Position numbers and translations under genes: made by a program. This document shows positions 1 through 12,750 of a stretch of 64,000 bases of DNA, in pieces. The stretch is taken from contig NC_059475.1 in NCBI RefSeq assembly GCF_018139145.2, forward strand, positions 16,434,937 to 16,498,936, in the 5' to 3' direction. This DNA comes from Gymnogyps californianus. Its lineage: Eukaryota; Chordata; Aves; Accipitriformes; Cathartidae. The notes beneath the pieces are model-generated. The model had not been told where the DNA came from, ran no database searches, and worked only from the letters and a program-made list of their open reading frames with translations. Position 1 is the first letter of the stretch. The number at the start of each line of letters is the position of its first letter.

Positions 1-3000
1 TGCAAGGCATCAACAGGAGCATAGGTCTTAGCAATCTTTGCTGGTATCTGATTACATGCGATATCCACTGAATTTATGGAGACCTCAGCAATCAACTGCC
101 AGGAAACTAAGAATAAACCCTTAGGCAGGTTTTAAAACAGGATACAGTTTAGCATTTTTGTCCTCACAGGATTAGATGCATCATTTTTACTTTCTTCTCC
201 TTCCTCCTCCTCCTTTCATGGACAAGTTCTGTTGGTTAAATGCTGGGGCTGGGGCAAAGGCACAGGCTATATTAGGCCGCGTAAAAAACACACATAGAGT
301 TCAGAGGTAGCTTCTGCATTTGACAAATTATAGGCAAGGCAGCCAACAGGCCAAGGAGATGAGTCACCAGGTGGGAGAACAAACAGGTACCTGTCATTTA
401 GCAGGCTACCCAGTAAACCAGTCTTTGAAACTTGTTGTGTGCCATGGCATAGCAACAACTTTAAGCATCATAGCAGAAACACGAGTTTCTCTCTTTTCGG
501 AATCTTTCATTAAACAGTAGCTTCACAATAACTTACAACATAAGCACAAAGGCCAGAAAGACTGGCAGGGCTCACAGCTTAAATGACTCATTGATAAGTG
601 AAAGCTGGAAACATCAGACAAATGAAAACAAACACCATCACCGGCGTAAAAGTACAAGCATAGCCCAAGTTCAAACCAAATCCAAAATCCTTAAATTAAA
701 AGCAAGGAGAAGCAGTCTGTGTGCTGGCCAGAACAGTACTGCCTCGGTGAGTTTATGGTCCCACAGCGACAAGTAAGTTTGAAAGGACCAACGGAACAAC
801 TCGATAAACAGGTAGAGGTGGAACCACTAAGATCTCTCCCATCTCATTCATCTGTAGTACACTACCCAGTAGCCCAGCATATTTTCCAGCTACATAATGC
901 ATACTACCTATTAAGGAGTAACTTTTCAGAAGTAACACTCTTCTTAAGAAAAGGAGACAGAAAAACAATGAAGAACTAATGATGTCACTTCTACTAATAC
1001 AAAAAAGTAAACAATTAAAGAGAGTGTTCCATAAAATTCTTATGAGGTTAACTTAAATGATATAATTTCTCCTTGAATATTTCTCTCTCTCTCTTTTAAG
1101 ATTCCACTGTTATAGAACCTGCCAATAAAATTCATCAACACAACAGAAAAAGGAAACATAAGTAGCATTTACATCAGAAGTTTCTTGACCTAAAATTCTG
1201 GGGTCAGCCAAGTAAAAAAGAATTAATCTAACCCCAAATCATCATTTTTGCATTATTCTTCCATCCATAAAAGGAGGTATGGATGAGATTTCTTTGCAGA
1301 GAATGCTGTAAATTGATAGCTTTGTTCCAGTTCACTACAGTTTCTTATTGATTTTCTCTCATTTTAGCCTGCATTGATTTGTTAATCCCTTCTCTGTAAC
1401 AGTTCTAATGACAAATTGAGAATGAAAAACTGCATGCTTTAGGGCCTTTTCCACCAACCTCTTGCTTCAAACCGTATTTTCATTTGGATTTGGAACATGT
1501 CCATGCACATAGCCTGGGTTAGACCTGACTCACCTTAAACTAGGATAGATACTTTTTACATTGAAACCTTTCTGTTTAGGCTCCTGGTGGATGAACAAGG
1601 CAACTGAAACATCAGTGAGGCAGAATTGGATTTCTGCACTAACAGTTGTCACCTTCCAACCTCTGAAATACTTCAGAGGAGCAATAGGCTGGATCACAAG
1701 TTGTCTCTGAGCTCAGAGAGTTGCAGTCATGATGCACTGTTATTGGAACAATCCATGCAGAAGGATGGGACCCAGTCAGTATTTTTAATTTAAGGAATAT
1801 AGTATAAGCATATGCAGGTCACAGAGTTACAAACAAGATAACTTAGATTAGTCATTTGTCTACTAATAGGCTTATTAAATACAGCTGCCAATTTGGTCTC
1901 ATTGTTAGGGCTGCACTACTGACAGCTGATGCATGTCTGCACAAGCCATGGCTACTGCTGCAAGTAGTTTTAGTCTCTTTCCATTTCCCTGCTACTTTCA
2001 GAGATCTCCAAGTGAGGTATTAATTTGGAATTCTAACTGCAACACACTATCAAGCGGAAAATTAATTTATGAATTATGAAGTTTAAGGCTTTGCCCACAC
2101 TCACATTTATAACACCTCAGTCATCGCATGCTGGGTCGGTCTCTTAACTCCTGACTTCATCCCATGTCAGTCCTCTCCTGCTTCACCCAAACTGTTGGCA
2201 AATCAACACTTTGTGGTCTCCCATACAGATTACACAAAGCAGCCTGATCCCTGGCTGCCACCTCAGTGCTACAGTACAACCCCAGCATAGCAATTTTGGT
2301 CATTTTAAACCAACTCTCATCTGCAAAAGTGATAATTGGAAAACCTCTAGTTTGTACTCACGCAGCATATGCTCTCTGGCATGCAAAGGCAGTGTGGGAG
2401 TTCTCCTTTGCCATTCACTTGGTGTGAATTGGATTTCCCATCTCCCTTTCTGCAATGCCAGCTGCAGAGAAATTGGTATGGGGGATGGGAAGCACGGTGC
2501 TGGGAACCAATATAATTTCCTCTTTGCTTTCCAAAAATTACACACCTAGAGTCGGTGATATAGGCTCCGCTTATAACCACAAGGAGAAGAGGAAAGCAAA
2601 GCTCCCCATCCTCTCACCTAGTGTTAAATAGCTGAGCTTCACTTCACCAAATTATTTACGATAAAATTGCGACTAGGCTATGGTTTTCATGGAGCAGACT
2701 AATATTTCCAGAGTAACTTCTGTTGCCTAACACACTGGTATTCCTAACGTGCAGAAATGACTTTGCTATGAGTGTTAAATGTCTCTCTACCCAGGCCATA
2801 AGATATTCTTTACAAACCATGGTCATGTCTTAATAGCATAAGAAAAGCACAGAATAAATGGGATGGCTATTGAGCCAAAAAGTTGCATTTGAATTTCAGC
2901 AGTTTGTTACTGCTCTCAATTTCCTGCTAGAACGACAGGGAGAACCGACTGACCTAAGAAGTAAATCCCGTTTCCTCATTTCCTACGATATAACTGTAAA

Positions 3001-6000
3001 CCCTTCTCAATCTTCTTGCAATGTTGCCAAGATTAGTGTTGTTCTCCTACGCAGGGCACGCAGATCACAGAAACACACCTAATCTAACACAGACTTTCTG
3101 TATTCCGCATGTAGACTGCAGTTTCATTCTTTTGATACATCCTGTTTGGGTTTTTTTCCCCTAATGATAATTTCAACAATTTGGTCTCTGTTTTCATCCT
3201 TAATTGCAACTTCTAATTTGCACAGTGAGTTGTACTCAGAATCCACTTCTCCACGGCCTTTATTTTCCTTTATTGTCACTTAAAATTAATTGATAAGTCA
3301 AGAACTTGATTTCTACTCTTGCAAGAATATTAAAGGGACCATCTCTACATTACCATTTTTATCATTGCATCTTTAAAACAGCATAACAAAACCAACCTGC
3401 ACCAATCAAGGAAAATTCAACAATGCTATTTCTCAAAGGACATAAATCAAGACCAACTTGTAAAAGACACCAAATCATGACAAAAAACCCCAAAACACCA
3501 AACCCACTGCACTACTTGCTTACCAAGTGAGAAACTCCACATCACTTCAACTTAAGAATGAGGATAATTTAATTAATTGGTCCAGAAGGACCCTCACAAA
3601 CCCCTCAGTAAAAGACAAGCTGGTCTTAACCTCTCCTTCTATGGGAGGTCTCTCCTCATGAAGGATCACTAGATTGACAGATCTAACAGCATTAAATAAA
3701 CATCCAGGGAAAGCAACACACACTAACTGAAATATAACACAAATAGTAATCTGACCTGTCTGGAGCATGCAAATATCAACTAACTTTCCCTTCTAGTGAT
3801 ATCACAAGAGAGAAAGCTTAATGAGTAAAAGGGCTGGAGTGGAATATGTAGCACCTGGGTTCTCTTCTCAGCTTTGCAGCTGACTTGCTGTTGCACCTGA
3901 AGTCATGTCATATCTCTATTTCCACTCTCATCCCCTGCTTGTTTTCATTATTAGCTATAAGTATTGCAAAGTAAGAACCACCTTTTACTGTGAGTTTTTC
4001 CAGGGCCCACCTCTTTCTGTGGCACAGTTAGGAGTTTTGAGGCAAGCTGGCAAATCAAAGAACAAGGAACAGAGTTTACTGAAACTTTGTTTTTCACAAC
4101 ACCACTTCTATTGAACCAGATCCTTGGATTATCTAAAAGTTATTGAGCTTGGAAAACTAGACAGACTTTTTTGCATTTACGTCCTTCCCTAACACCCAAA
4201 GTGGTTTTTTTTAAGCAGCTTATTGGATCAGTTATGACACACATATTCTCAAACTCTGAGCAGTAAAATCTGGTTTAGGTAAGTTCAGTTTGTTGTTTCT
4301 CTCCCACAAAAGTATACACATCTTGTTTTGACCATTCGAAATAAAGAACATAGCCAGAAATATTTACAGTACCCAGTCAAACAACTAAGTATACAAAAGC
4401 CACGTACACAGCACAGAGGTAATGTATATGTAATACTATCAGGTTATTTCTTTTAATAGCCTTTAAAGTCTCAACTACAGCTTTACTTACAAAGAGGCCT
4501 CTAACAATTTTCCCTGAGAAGTCAAAAAATACAAAACCAGGTGTCATTTTTTGTAAACCAAAAGGTTCCATTTTCAATATTATTGTGTCTGTATGTTAAG
4601 GTAATAACGATGCTTATACATTAACCTATCAGTCATGTAATAATCAGCCAATTAATTATCATCATAGCAGATATCTTAGATTTGTCTAGTAGGTAGATGC
4701 TTAATATTTTGCAACATGAATGCAGAAAAAAGGGAAACAACATGAATATACTAGAAACAAATATATCTTTCAAATACTTAAACAAAAATGACATGTTACT
4801 GCAACTGCCACTGAAAAAAGTGGCAATAAACTTTGACTGCAAAGGGCCATGAGAATGTGTGTATTCCCTGAAAAAAGGAACCATACGGAGGATCCAAACC
4901 AATCTGTATTGCATGGGACGAACGTACACACTGGGACGAACATACACACTGGAATTATGGACCACTGTAGGATCAGGATAAACACAGCAGGTACAGATTG
5001 CCACAAGTCCATCAGTTATTTTCATTCCCTGACACAACTGGCCCCTACATCCACCATCAAAACTTAAGTTGGGTGATGGTAAAACTGAGGAAGGAATTAA
5101 GCCCAAGAAAACCCAAAAATGACGGTGTGAAACAGAATTTTTTTTTAATTTCTTAACTGAAATTTCAGAGATTCCTCCTCAGAAAACTGTAATCTAGCAC
5201 AGCTTGCTTTAAGTAGAGAAAGGCTATGATGAAAACATGCCTCCATGTGAACAGTGCTGCATATCCAAAATGACTGTAGCCCTTCCTTCCAGCCAGTTTA
5301 GCAAGAAACATTCAACACTGCACAATGACTTCTCACTTGTTTATTGCTGCAGCAAATGTTTGCTGCAATGTGAATGACACGCTGAACATACCACAAACAG
5401 TAAAACGATAGCTATTAAAACCAAAAATATCAAAGGGACTGGAAAAGCATTTTGACAAGGAGGAAATATTAAACCAGGTCTTTGTAGCATCTGCTAAATA
5501 CAGAGGCTCATCATATTTCAGGCGATTTGTATTTAATCGTCCTTTCATCTGAAGAGCGGTGGATATGAATGCACATCAGGCAGCAGATGAGTCAGATGTT
5601 CTGAAGAGGTCCAATCAAGGACACCCCACAACACAAGAGCACTGCATGCATAATGTCTCACACAACTGACTTTGGCTACAGCCTGAAGTTTCTTTTCAGT
5701 GCCTCATCCTATTCCATGGTGGTTATGCACCAAAGCACTGAAGAAAATAATAAATAGACCTGCAGTCACATAATTCAAAAAGTTTAAACACGAGACTCCA
5801 GGAGCCTGATGTCCACACACTCTTTTAAAGCTGCCAGGAAGACATACTCAGATTAGCAGATAATTATCTAAAACTCAGGCTTTTGTTCTTCCATTGTTTC
5901 AGTTGAGAGAAAGAAAGTGCTCATATTTCTCAAGCTCAATGTTTCCAATTGAGTTTGTCAGATGAAGTCAAACTCACAATGCAATAGGTCACTCACAACA

Positions 6001-6543
6001 CTTCAAAAATCACGTTTTGGAGTGGTAGACAGACAGAGACATTATATCAATTTCAGCACAAAGAAAAGAGAATCCCTGGTCTTTGGTGGAGAAAGCAGGT
6101 AAGCCGTGGGCATGGAGACAAGGAGCAGCATAGGAGGTTAAATCTACTGCGCTGTCCTTGAGGTAAATTAGTGTGCCTTTTATACCATCCTCTAATCCTT
6201 AGATTAGTTTCTCCATTTTGGTTTTAACAACATTAACTGAAGTACAGAGGCAATCAGCAGACCACAACTTTGCCAAAAATTCAGTTGAATCATTAAAAGT
6301 GATTTGTAAAAATAGACCGTGGATAAAAATCATTAGTCGTAATCCTCAACTGTTAAACTGGCTCTCTGCATTAAACATGCAAATTGGAATTGTTAATTCA
6401 AAGTAAACATGGAAAAGAACTCATTTTCTCTGTATTCTTTTTAATTCAGCTCTCAAATCAACCCTCGTCTCCATATGACAACAAATGGAAAACGAGAGAG
6501 CTTGTGTGTAAACAAAAAACAGCTCACACTCTACATAGCCTAC
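1..6543 (-). other. SERGEF: SERGEF intron 9 (left part), no gene seen
   Basis: AT-rich sequence without recognisable exons, RNA genes or transposons. The open frames (none above about 165 codons) have no recognisable domain. The only local structure I noted is a perfect-but-one pair of 18-bp repeats at 4914-4949. I looked on the minus strand for the missing SERGEF exon (WGWNEHG-like motif) without success. Confidence 0.6.
4914..4949. repeat. Two tandem 18-bp units
   Basis: TGGGACGAACGTACACAC (4914-4931) is followed directly by a copy with one G-to-A change (4932-4949). It is a small tandem duplication in intron with no known role. Confidence 0.9.
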
Positions 6544-6548
6544 ATACT

Positions 6549-6978
6549 TGTCCTGGGTTCAGCTGGGATAGAGTTAATTTTCACAAGAAGCTGGGAGGGG
6601 GCACAGCCAGGACAGCTGACCCAAACTAGCCGCCAAGGGGATATTCGATACCATATGACATCATGCTCAGTATATATCTGGGGGAGCTGGCCGGAGGGAG
6701 GAGGGATCACAGCTCAGGAATGGGCTGGGCATCATTTTCCAGGTGGTCAGCAATTGCATCATGCAACACTCGCTTCGTATACTCTTTTATTAGTATTATT
6801 GTTATTATTGCTTATTCTCTCCTTGTGTTGTCCTATTAAACTGTCCTTATCTCAACCCACGAGTTTTTATGTTTTTCTTCTGATTCTCCTCCCCATCCCA
6901 CCGGGGGCGGGGGGGACAGGGAGGAGTGAGCAAGTGGCCATATGGTGCTTAATTGCCGGCTGGGCCTAAACCATGACA
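6549..6978 (+). repeat. 5' LTR of the ERV (430 bp)
   Basis: It starts TGTCCTGGGTTC and ends AAACCATGACA. It contains a TATA-like GTATATAT (about 6670) and an ATTAAA poly(A) signal (about 6836-6841). It shares blocks with the solo LTRs elsewhere in the window but lacks a 142-bp U3 block that they carry. Confidence 0.95.
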
Positions 6979-6986
6979 GTCCTTTT

Positions 6987-7004
6987 TGGTGCCCAACACG
7001 GGGC
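6987..7004 (+). other. Primer-binding site of the ERV
   Basis: TGGTGCCCAACACGGGGC begins 8 bp after the 5' LTR, at the expected place. It begins TGG, as expected for pairing with the CCA end of a tRNA. The pattern resembles the tRNA-Lys(1,2) type with about three differences; the tRNA assignment is inference. Confidence 0.75.
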
Positions 7005-7577
7005 ACGAAGGGTTGAGATAACAGATCTGACCAGAGTGTGTTAAAACAAATTTGTTATATGCATTTCTTATATTCGTTAAATAGTCACTGGTGACAGTGT
7101 TAGTTTATTTCTTCACATGGTGGTCTTATTTAAGTTCTTATATGCACTATGTATTCCCTGCAGTGATGTTTATTACCTCTGGGAGAGGGATCAGGACTAT
7201 CATTTTGCTGTATGGGGAATGTTGACTTATGATATGATTACATCACTGGTCATAAGGTTAAGCTGGTATTTGTAGGTGGATTGTTGTCATGCCCGTACCT
7301 CGGGCGCCCTCTCTCGGAATTTATTAGTAATCGCACCCAATCTATAGGGAAGACAGGGCGGGATACTTTCTCCGGCTCTTTCACCTCACCTTTTCTCCTT
7401 CAGGCTAATTACAACAGCTTTTGAGAATTTTGAATATCCTTGGGATGTTCAAGCCAGCATGTTCTTATTGCTGTGTCTCCTGAATGTGTTTCAGGTCTTG
7501 TTTAGGGTTACAAAAATTTTTTTAATACCACCACCCAGAGATCTGCCCCAAGGCTGGATAGTCATGGGTGGTATGGC
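7005..7577 (+). other. ERV leader between primer-binding site and gag
   Basis: About 570 bp with no open frame of note. It holds a short CpG-containing stretch near 7290-7320. The packaging signal of a retrovirus would lie here, but none can be recognised from sequence alone. Confidence 0.6.
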
Positions 7578-9059
7578 ATGTGGGAGAATATGGGCAGGTA
7601 TCTAGAGAACTTCTCACCTCCAATGGTTTGGAGCTTCACTCCCGAACAACTACAGGACCCTGATAAAGTGACAGAATACTTGAAAGGAAAAAGCTGTGGC
7701 TATTCCGAAGAGGCACAACTTGCTGCACTGTGCTGGGCTCTGGCCAGTATCTACCAAACACCACTCAACATTATGCAGCACCCTCAGGGGAAAGGGAGGG
7801 AAAACAGAAGGACAGGCACTGCAGCTATTCCAACCCTGTGACAAGCACTGCAGCTACCCCAACCCCAGTGACAGGCACTGTGGCTACTCAAACCCTGGCA
7901 ACAGGCACTGCGGCTGAACCAGAGAACCAACCTGTGCCGGTATCAGTCGCCCCTATACAGAAGAAGAAATACACAAAAAACATCAGTTCACTTAGCGAGG
8001 GATGAAGGTGAACCAGGGTTATCACGAGAACAGGAGGAAAAGGCAGAACCAGAGGTAATCACCCAATCCCTATCCCTGAGTGAGCTGTGAGATATGCTAA
8101 AGGATTTCAGCCACCATCCAGGCGAGCACATTGTTACCTGGCTGCTCCAGTGCTGGGATAACAGGGCCAGTAGCTTGGAATTAGAGGGTATGGAAGCCAA
8201 GCAAATAGAATCCCTGTCTAGGGAAGGGGGCAATGACAAGGTGATTGGGAAAAGGGACACAAGCCCTCAGCCTCTGGAGGCGACTTCTGTCAGGCGTGAA
8301 GGAAAGGTACCCCCCTTCAAGGAAGATGCCACATGTCACCGAGGCAAGTGGACCACCATGGAGAGAGGTATCCAGTACCTGAGGGAATTAGCCATGCTGA
8401 AGGTGATTTATAATGATCCAAATAACGAGCAGTCACCCGCAGATCCAGATGAAGTCCAATGCACACAATCCATGTGGCGGAAGTTTCTACGAAGTACACC
8501 ACTGTCGTATGCCAACTCATTGGCAGTAATGTCCTGGAAAGAAGGCGAGGAACAAACGGCGGATGAAGTGGCTGGCCAACTCTGGCAATAAGAAGGAAGT
8601 CTCTCTTCCTCCCTACAGGCCTGTGTCTCAGCTGTGGAGAAACTGCCAGGCATACTAGCTGAGAAACTGTCCCGAGAGTTCCAGCAATTCAAGGATAAGT
8701 TCTGCCCCCCACCTGTACAGGCCTGTATCTCAGCTATTAGGAGTGAGCGTTCCTCTGCCCAAGAGAGAGGATATAGAAGGTACACACCACAGGGTACCCT
8801 GTGGTTTTACCTGCGTGACCACAGAGAGAACACGAGGAAGTGGGATGGAAAACCTACCTCGACCCTAGAGGCACAGGTATGTGAGTTGCAAGGAAAAACA
8901 ATCACAAAAGGGAATTCTTCCTGGAAAAATGCCACTCCAGTTTCCAGCAGGCAATTCCCCAGACAGAATAGAAGGGCTGATGTCACTTCTGATCCTCTTG
9001 AAGGGACTTCTGATTCATGTTTACAAAAAGTGAGTAACAAACACTCTGACCAGGATTAG
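7578..9059 (+). pseudogene. gag remnant of the ERV
   Basis: This is the position of gag, encoding the virion structural protein. Four open segments can be read: 7578-7841, then one ending at 8005 in another frame, 8094-8591 and 8634-9059. The last two share a frame and are parted by a single TAA (8589-8591). The first break lies in a tandem repeat (7812-7918) where one unit is 29 instead of 30 nt. The 8094-8591 segment is Glu/Lys-rich with WLLQCWDN and a capsid-like helical composition. No zinc knuckle (CCHC) is visible. Assignment rests on position and composition, so the domain names are inference. Confidence 0.75.
7812..7918 (+). repeat. Minisatellite of about 30 bp inside ERV gag
   Basis: Units start at 7812, 7841, 7871 and 7901, each beginning ACARGCACTG. 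The first unit is 29 nt, the next two are 30 nt and the last is partial. A 30-nt unit would keep the frame and encode a Thr/Ala/Pro decapeptide; the 29-nt unit shifts it. Confidence 0.85.
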
Positions 9060-9500
9060 AGGGGCCCTGTCTCCAGCCAGGTGGAGGAAAGGGACAACCA
9101 GGTTTATTAGACTGTGTGGATTTGATGGCCTGGCACATCAGACCCACAGGAGTATAAGGCTCTAGTGGCACTAGGGTACATTGTGCGCCGGCGTCCATCA
9201 AGCTATAAAGTGGCAGAACCCATCTGTATTTCTGGAGTGACAGGGGTATCCCAACAGCTAACTGTATTAGAAGCTGAAGTGAGTCCAACTTGGAATGAGT
9301 GGCATAAACACCTCATTGTGACTGGCCCAGAGGCCCCATGTATCCTTGGCATAGACTACCTCAGGAGAGGGTATTTCAAGGACGCAAAAGGGTATCGGTG
9401 GGCCTTTGGTATAGCTGCCTTGGAGACAGAAAAAATTAAACAGCTGTCTACCTTGCCTGGTCTCTCTGAGGACCCTTCTGTTTTGGGGCTGCTGAGGGTC
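9060..9500 (+). pseudogene. Protease remnant of the ERV
   Basis: An aspartic protease would lie here. From 9165 an open frame contains CILGIDYLRRG, which resembles the end of a retroviral protease (I-L-G-x-D). The catalytic Asp-Thr/Ser-Gly triad is not readable in the same frame upstream, and two in-frame stops lie between 9060 and 9164. The frame is continuous with reverse transcriptase downstream and is the same frame as most of gag. Confidence 0.7.
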
Positions 9501-10423
9501 GAAGAGCAACAGGTGCCAATTGCTACCACAATGGTGCACCAACAGCAATATCGCACCAACCGAGACTCTCTGATTCCCATCCATAAGTTGATTCGTCAAC
9601 TGGAGAGCCAAGGAGTGATCAGCAAAACTCGCTCACCCTTTAACAGTCCCATATGGCCAGTGCAAAAGTCTAATGGAGAGCGGAGACTAACAGTAGACTA
9701 TCGTGGCCTGAAAGAAGTCACGCTGCCGCCGACTGCTGCCGTGCTGGATATGCTAGAACTTCAATACGAACTGGAGTCAATGGCAGCCAAGTGGTATGCC
9801 ACAATTGATATCGCTAATGCATTTTTCTCAATCCCTTTGGCAGCAGAGTGCAGGCCACAGTTTGCTTTCACTTGGAGGGGCATCCAGTACACCTGGAATC
9901 GACTGCCCCAGGGGTAGAAACACAGCCCTACTATTTGCCATGGATTGATCCAGACTGCACTGGAACAGGGTGAAGCTCTGGAACACCTGCAATACATTGA
10001 TGACATCATTGTATGGGGCAACACAGCAGAATTTTTTGAGAAAGGGAAGAAAATAGTTCAAATCCTTCTGAAGGCTGGTTTTGCCATAAAACGAAGTAAG
10101 GTCAAGGGACCTGCACAGGAGATCCAGTTTTTAGGAATAAAATGGCAAGATGGGCGTCATCACATCCCAATGGATGTGATAAAAAAAAAAAAATAGCAGC
10201 TATGTCTCCACTAACTAGCAAAAAGGAAACACAAGCTTTCTTAGGCATTGTGGGTTTTTGGAGGATGCATATTCCAAATTACAGTCTGACTGTAAACCCT
10301 CTCTATCAAGTGACCTGGAAGAAGAACAATTTTAAATGGGGCCCTGAGAAACAACAAGCCTTTGAACAAATTAAACAGGAAAGAGTTCATGCAGTAGCCC
10401 TTGGGCCAGTCTGGGCAGGATAA
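9500..10423 (+). pseudogene. Reverse transcriptase remnant of the ERV
   Basis: Clear retroviral RT motifs are present: SPFNSPIWPVQKSNGERR, LTVDYRGLKEVT, IDIANAFFSIPL, FAFTWRG and LPQG. A TAG at 9915-9917 follows LPQG. The frame reopens with QYIDDIIVWG (the YxDD catalytic pair) and FLGIKW. A run of 12-13 A at about 10181-10193 shifts the frame, after which AFLGIVGFWR and the connection region follow in another frame to 10423. At least one stop and one frameshift disable it. Confidence 0.9.
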
Positions 10424-11290
10424 GGTGTTAAAAATGTGCTCTACACTGCAGCCGGGGAGAATGGCCCTACCTGGAGCCTTTGGCAGAAAGCATCAGGGGA
10501 GACCCGAGGCTGACCCCTAGGGTTTTGGAGTTGGGGATACAGAGGATCCGAGGCCTGCTGTACTCCAACTGAAAAAGAGATACTGACAGCATATGAAGGA
10601 GTTCGAGCTGCCTCAGAAGTTGTTGGTACTGAAGCACAGCTCCTCTTAGCACCCCGACTGCTGGTGCTGGGCTGGATGTTCAAAGGGAGGGTCTCCTCTA
10701 CACATCATGCAACTGATGCCACATGGAGTAAGTGGGTCGCACTGATCACACAACAGGCTCGCACAAGAAACCCTAGTCGCCCAGGAATTTTGGAAGTGAT
10801 CATGGACCGGCCAGAAGGCAGAGATATTGCCACAGGAGGAGGTGACGCGTGCTGAAGAGGCCCAACTATGTAATAAACTGCCAGAAAAGGAGAACCTATA
10901 TGCCCTGTTCACTGATGGGTCCTGTCGCATTGTAGGAAAGCATCGGAGGTGGAAGGCTGCTGTATGGAGTCCCCTACGACAAGTTGCACAAACTGCTGAA
11001 GGAGAAGGTGAATCGAGTCAGTTTGCAGAGGTGAAAGCCATTCAGCTAACCTTAGACGTTGCTGACTGAGGAAAATGGCCAGTGCTCTATCTCTATACTG
11101 ACTCACGGATAGTGGCAAATGCTCTGTGTGGGTGGTTGCAGCAATGGAAGCAGAGCAACTGGCAGTGCAGAGGCAAACCCATCTGGGCTGCCCCATTGTG
11201 GAAAGATACTGCTGCCTGGCTAGAGAAGCTGGTTGTAAAAGTACGTCACATAGATGCCCACATACCTAAGAGTAGGACCACCAAAGAACA
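10424..11290 (+). pseudogene. Connection and RNase H remnant of the ERV
   Basis: The first part (10424-10826) is broken and has no long frame. RNase H is recognisable from 10827: ALFTDGSC (first Asp), EVKAIQLTLD (Glu), a TGA at 11067-11069, then LYLYTDSRIVANAL (Asp) and VRHIDAHIPKS. The order of acidic residues is that of the RNase H family. Confidence 0.82.
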
Positions 11291-12240
11291 TCAAAACAAC
11301 CAGCAGGTACATCAGGCCGCTAAGATTGAAGTGGCTCAGGTGGACCTGGACTGGCAACATAAGGGTGAATTATTTATAGCTCAGTGGGCCCATGACACCT
11401 CAGGCCATCAGGGAAGAGATGCAACATATAGATGGGCTCATGATCGAGGGGTGGACTTGACCACGGACACTATCGCACAGGTTATCCATGAATGTGAAAC
11501 ATGCACTGCAATCAAGCAAGCCAAGCGGTTAAAGCCTCTTTGGTATGGAGGACGATGGCTGAAATATAAATATGGGGAGGCCTGGCAGATTGACTATATC
11601 ACACTCCCACAAACCCCGGCAAGGCAAGTGCCATGGGCTTACAATGGTGGAAGCAACCACTGGATGGCTGGAAACATATCCCGTGCCCCATGCCACCGCC
11701 CTGAGCACTATCCTGGGCCTTGAAAAGCAAGTCTTATGGTGACATGGCACCCCAGAAAGAATTGAGTCAGACAACGGGACTCATTCCCGAAACAATCTCA
11801 TAGACACTTGGGCCAAAGAGCATGGTATTGAGTGGGTATATCACATCCCCTATCATGCGCCAGCCTCCGGGAAAATTGAACAATACAATGGACTGCTAAA
11901 AACTACACTGAGAGCAATGGGTGGTGGGACCTTCAAACATCGGGATACACATTTAGCAAAAGCCACCTGGTTAGTTAACACTAGAGGATCTACCAATCAA
12001 GCTGGCCCTGCCCAATCAAAACTTCTATGTACTGTAGAAAGGGATAAAGTCCCTGTAGTGCACATGAAGAACATGTTAGGGAAGACAGTCTGGGTTAGTC
12101 CTGCCTCAGGCAAAGGCAAACCCATCCACGGGATTGCTTTTGCTCAAGGATCGGGGTGCACTTGGTGGGTGATGCAGAAGGATGGGAAAGTTCAATGTGT
12201 ACCTCAAGGGGATTTGATTTTGGGTGAGAATAGCCAGTGA
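11290..12240 (+). pseudogene. Integrase remnant of the ERV
   Basis: An N-terminal zinc-binding pattern is seen (His in HDTSGHQGRD, then CETC), followed by WQIDYITLPQ with the first catalytic Asp. A frameshift near 11610-11730 breaks the core. IESDNGTH carries the second Asp and PASGKIEQYNGLL the Glu. The final segment (11917-12240) closes with LILGENSQ and TGA. All D, D and E positions can be read, but not in one frame. Confidence 0.88.
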
Positions 12241-12737
12241 ATTAAATTGTATGATGTTAATTGCTAAATAACCCTACCACTGTATGTCATCACTACTACA
12301 GTTGCTATATGCCATTATCAATGGTATTACAGTAAGAATCACCCAAATCAAGGAAGGATGGACTTTGATGAAACCAAGTGAAGGGCAGCGGTGATGGAAC
12401 TTGAACTGGCTTCAGCAACTGCTGCCCAGCAACTTCCTCAAGATCAACATCTTCAACCTGCAGACCGTGGGCTGCGCCAAATATACCAGCTGCGAGCTCT
12501 GGATGCAGCATGCAACAATCCAACACCACACAACATCTCTCCTACCCTGAAAGACTGTTATGACAGATGAAGCCCCAAAGTCATGGATTAAATGAACTCA
12601 ACGGACACATTAGAAGGATGGCCCATAGACTAAGGGAATGATATCTCTGTGTGTGTATATATATCTCAAAGACAGGAAAAGTGGTGGTAAATAATTGGAA
12701 AGTGTAGGATCTGGGCATGGCATAGATGGTATAGAAT
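12241..12737 (+). other. Region between integrase and 3' LTR, no env
   Basis: About 500 bp sit where env would be in an infectious retrovirus. It is far too short for env. It includes an open frame of 58 codons, ATG at 12394 to TGA at 12570, rich in Gln, Ala and Leu, with no recognisable motif. A short (TG)n(TA)n run lies near 12648-12663. Confidence 0.7.
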
Positions 12738-12750
12738 AAGGGGTGGAAAA
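12738..12750 (+). other. Polypurine tract of the ERV
   Basis: AAGGGGTGGAAAA (one T) abuts the 3' LTR, where plus-strand DNA synthesis of a retrovirus is primed. Confidence 0.7.

Noticed and set aside
4633..5106. 157-codon minus-strand open frame with hydrophobic stretches
   Set aside because: It includes the tandem 18-bp repeat (VYVRPSVYVRP), has no recognisable family, no splice context and AT-rich composition like its surroundings.
6475..6969. 164-codon plus-strand frame at the ERV left end
   Set aside because: It crosses the boundary between host intron and LTR and translates mostly LTR sequence; the 3' LTR gives a similar frame at 12743-13180.
8983..9288. Minus-strand frame containing MDAGAQCTLV, which looks like a protease active site
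   Set aside because: It is on the strand opposite to the provirus genes and overlaps the sense protease region. The likeness to Asp-Thr-Gly-Ala is most simply a coincidence of the complementary strand.
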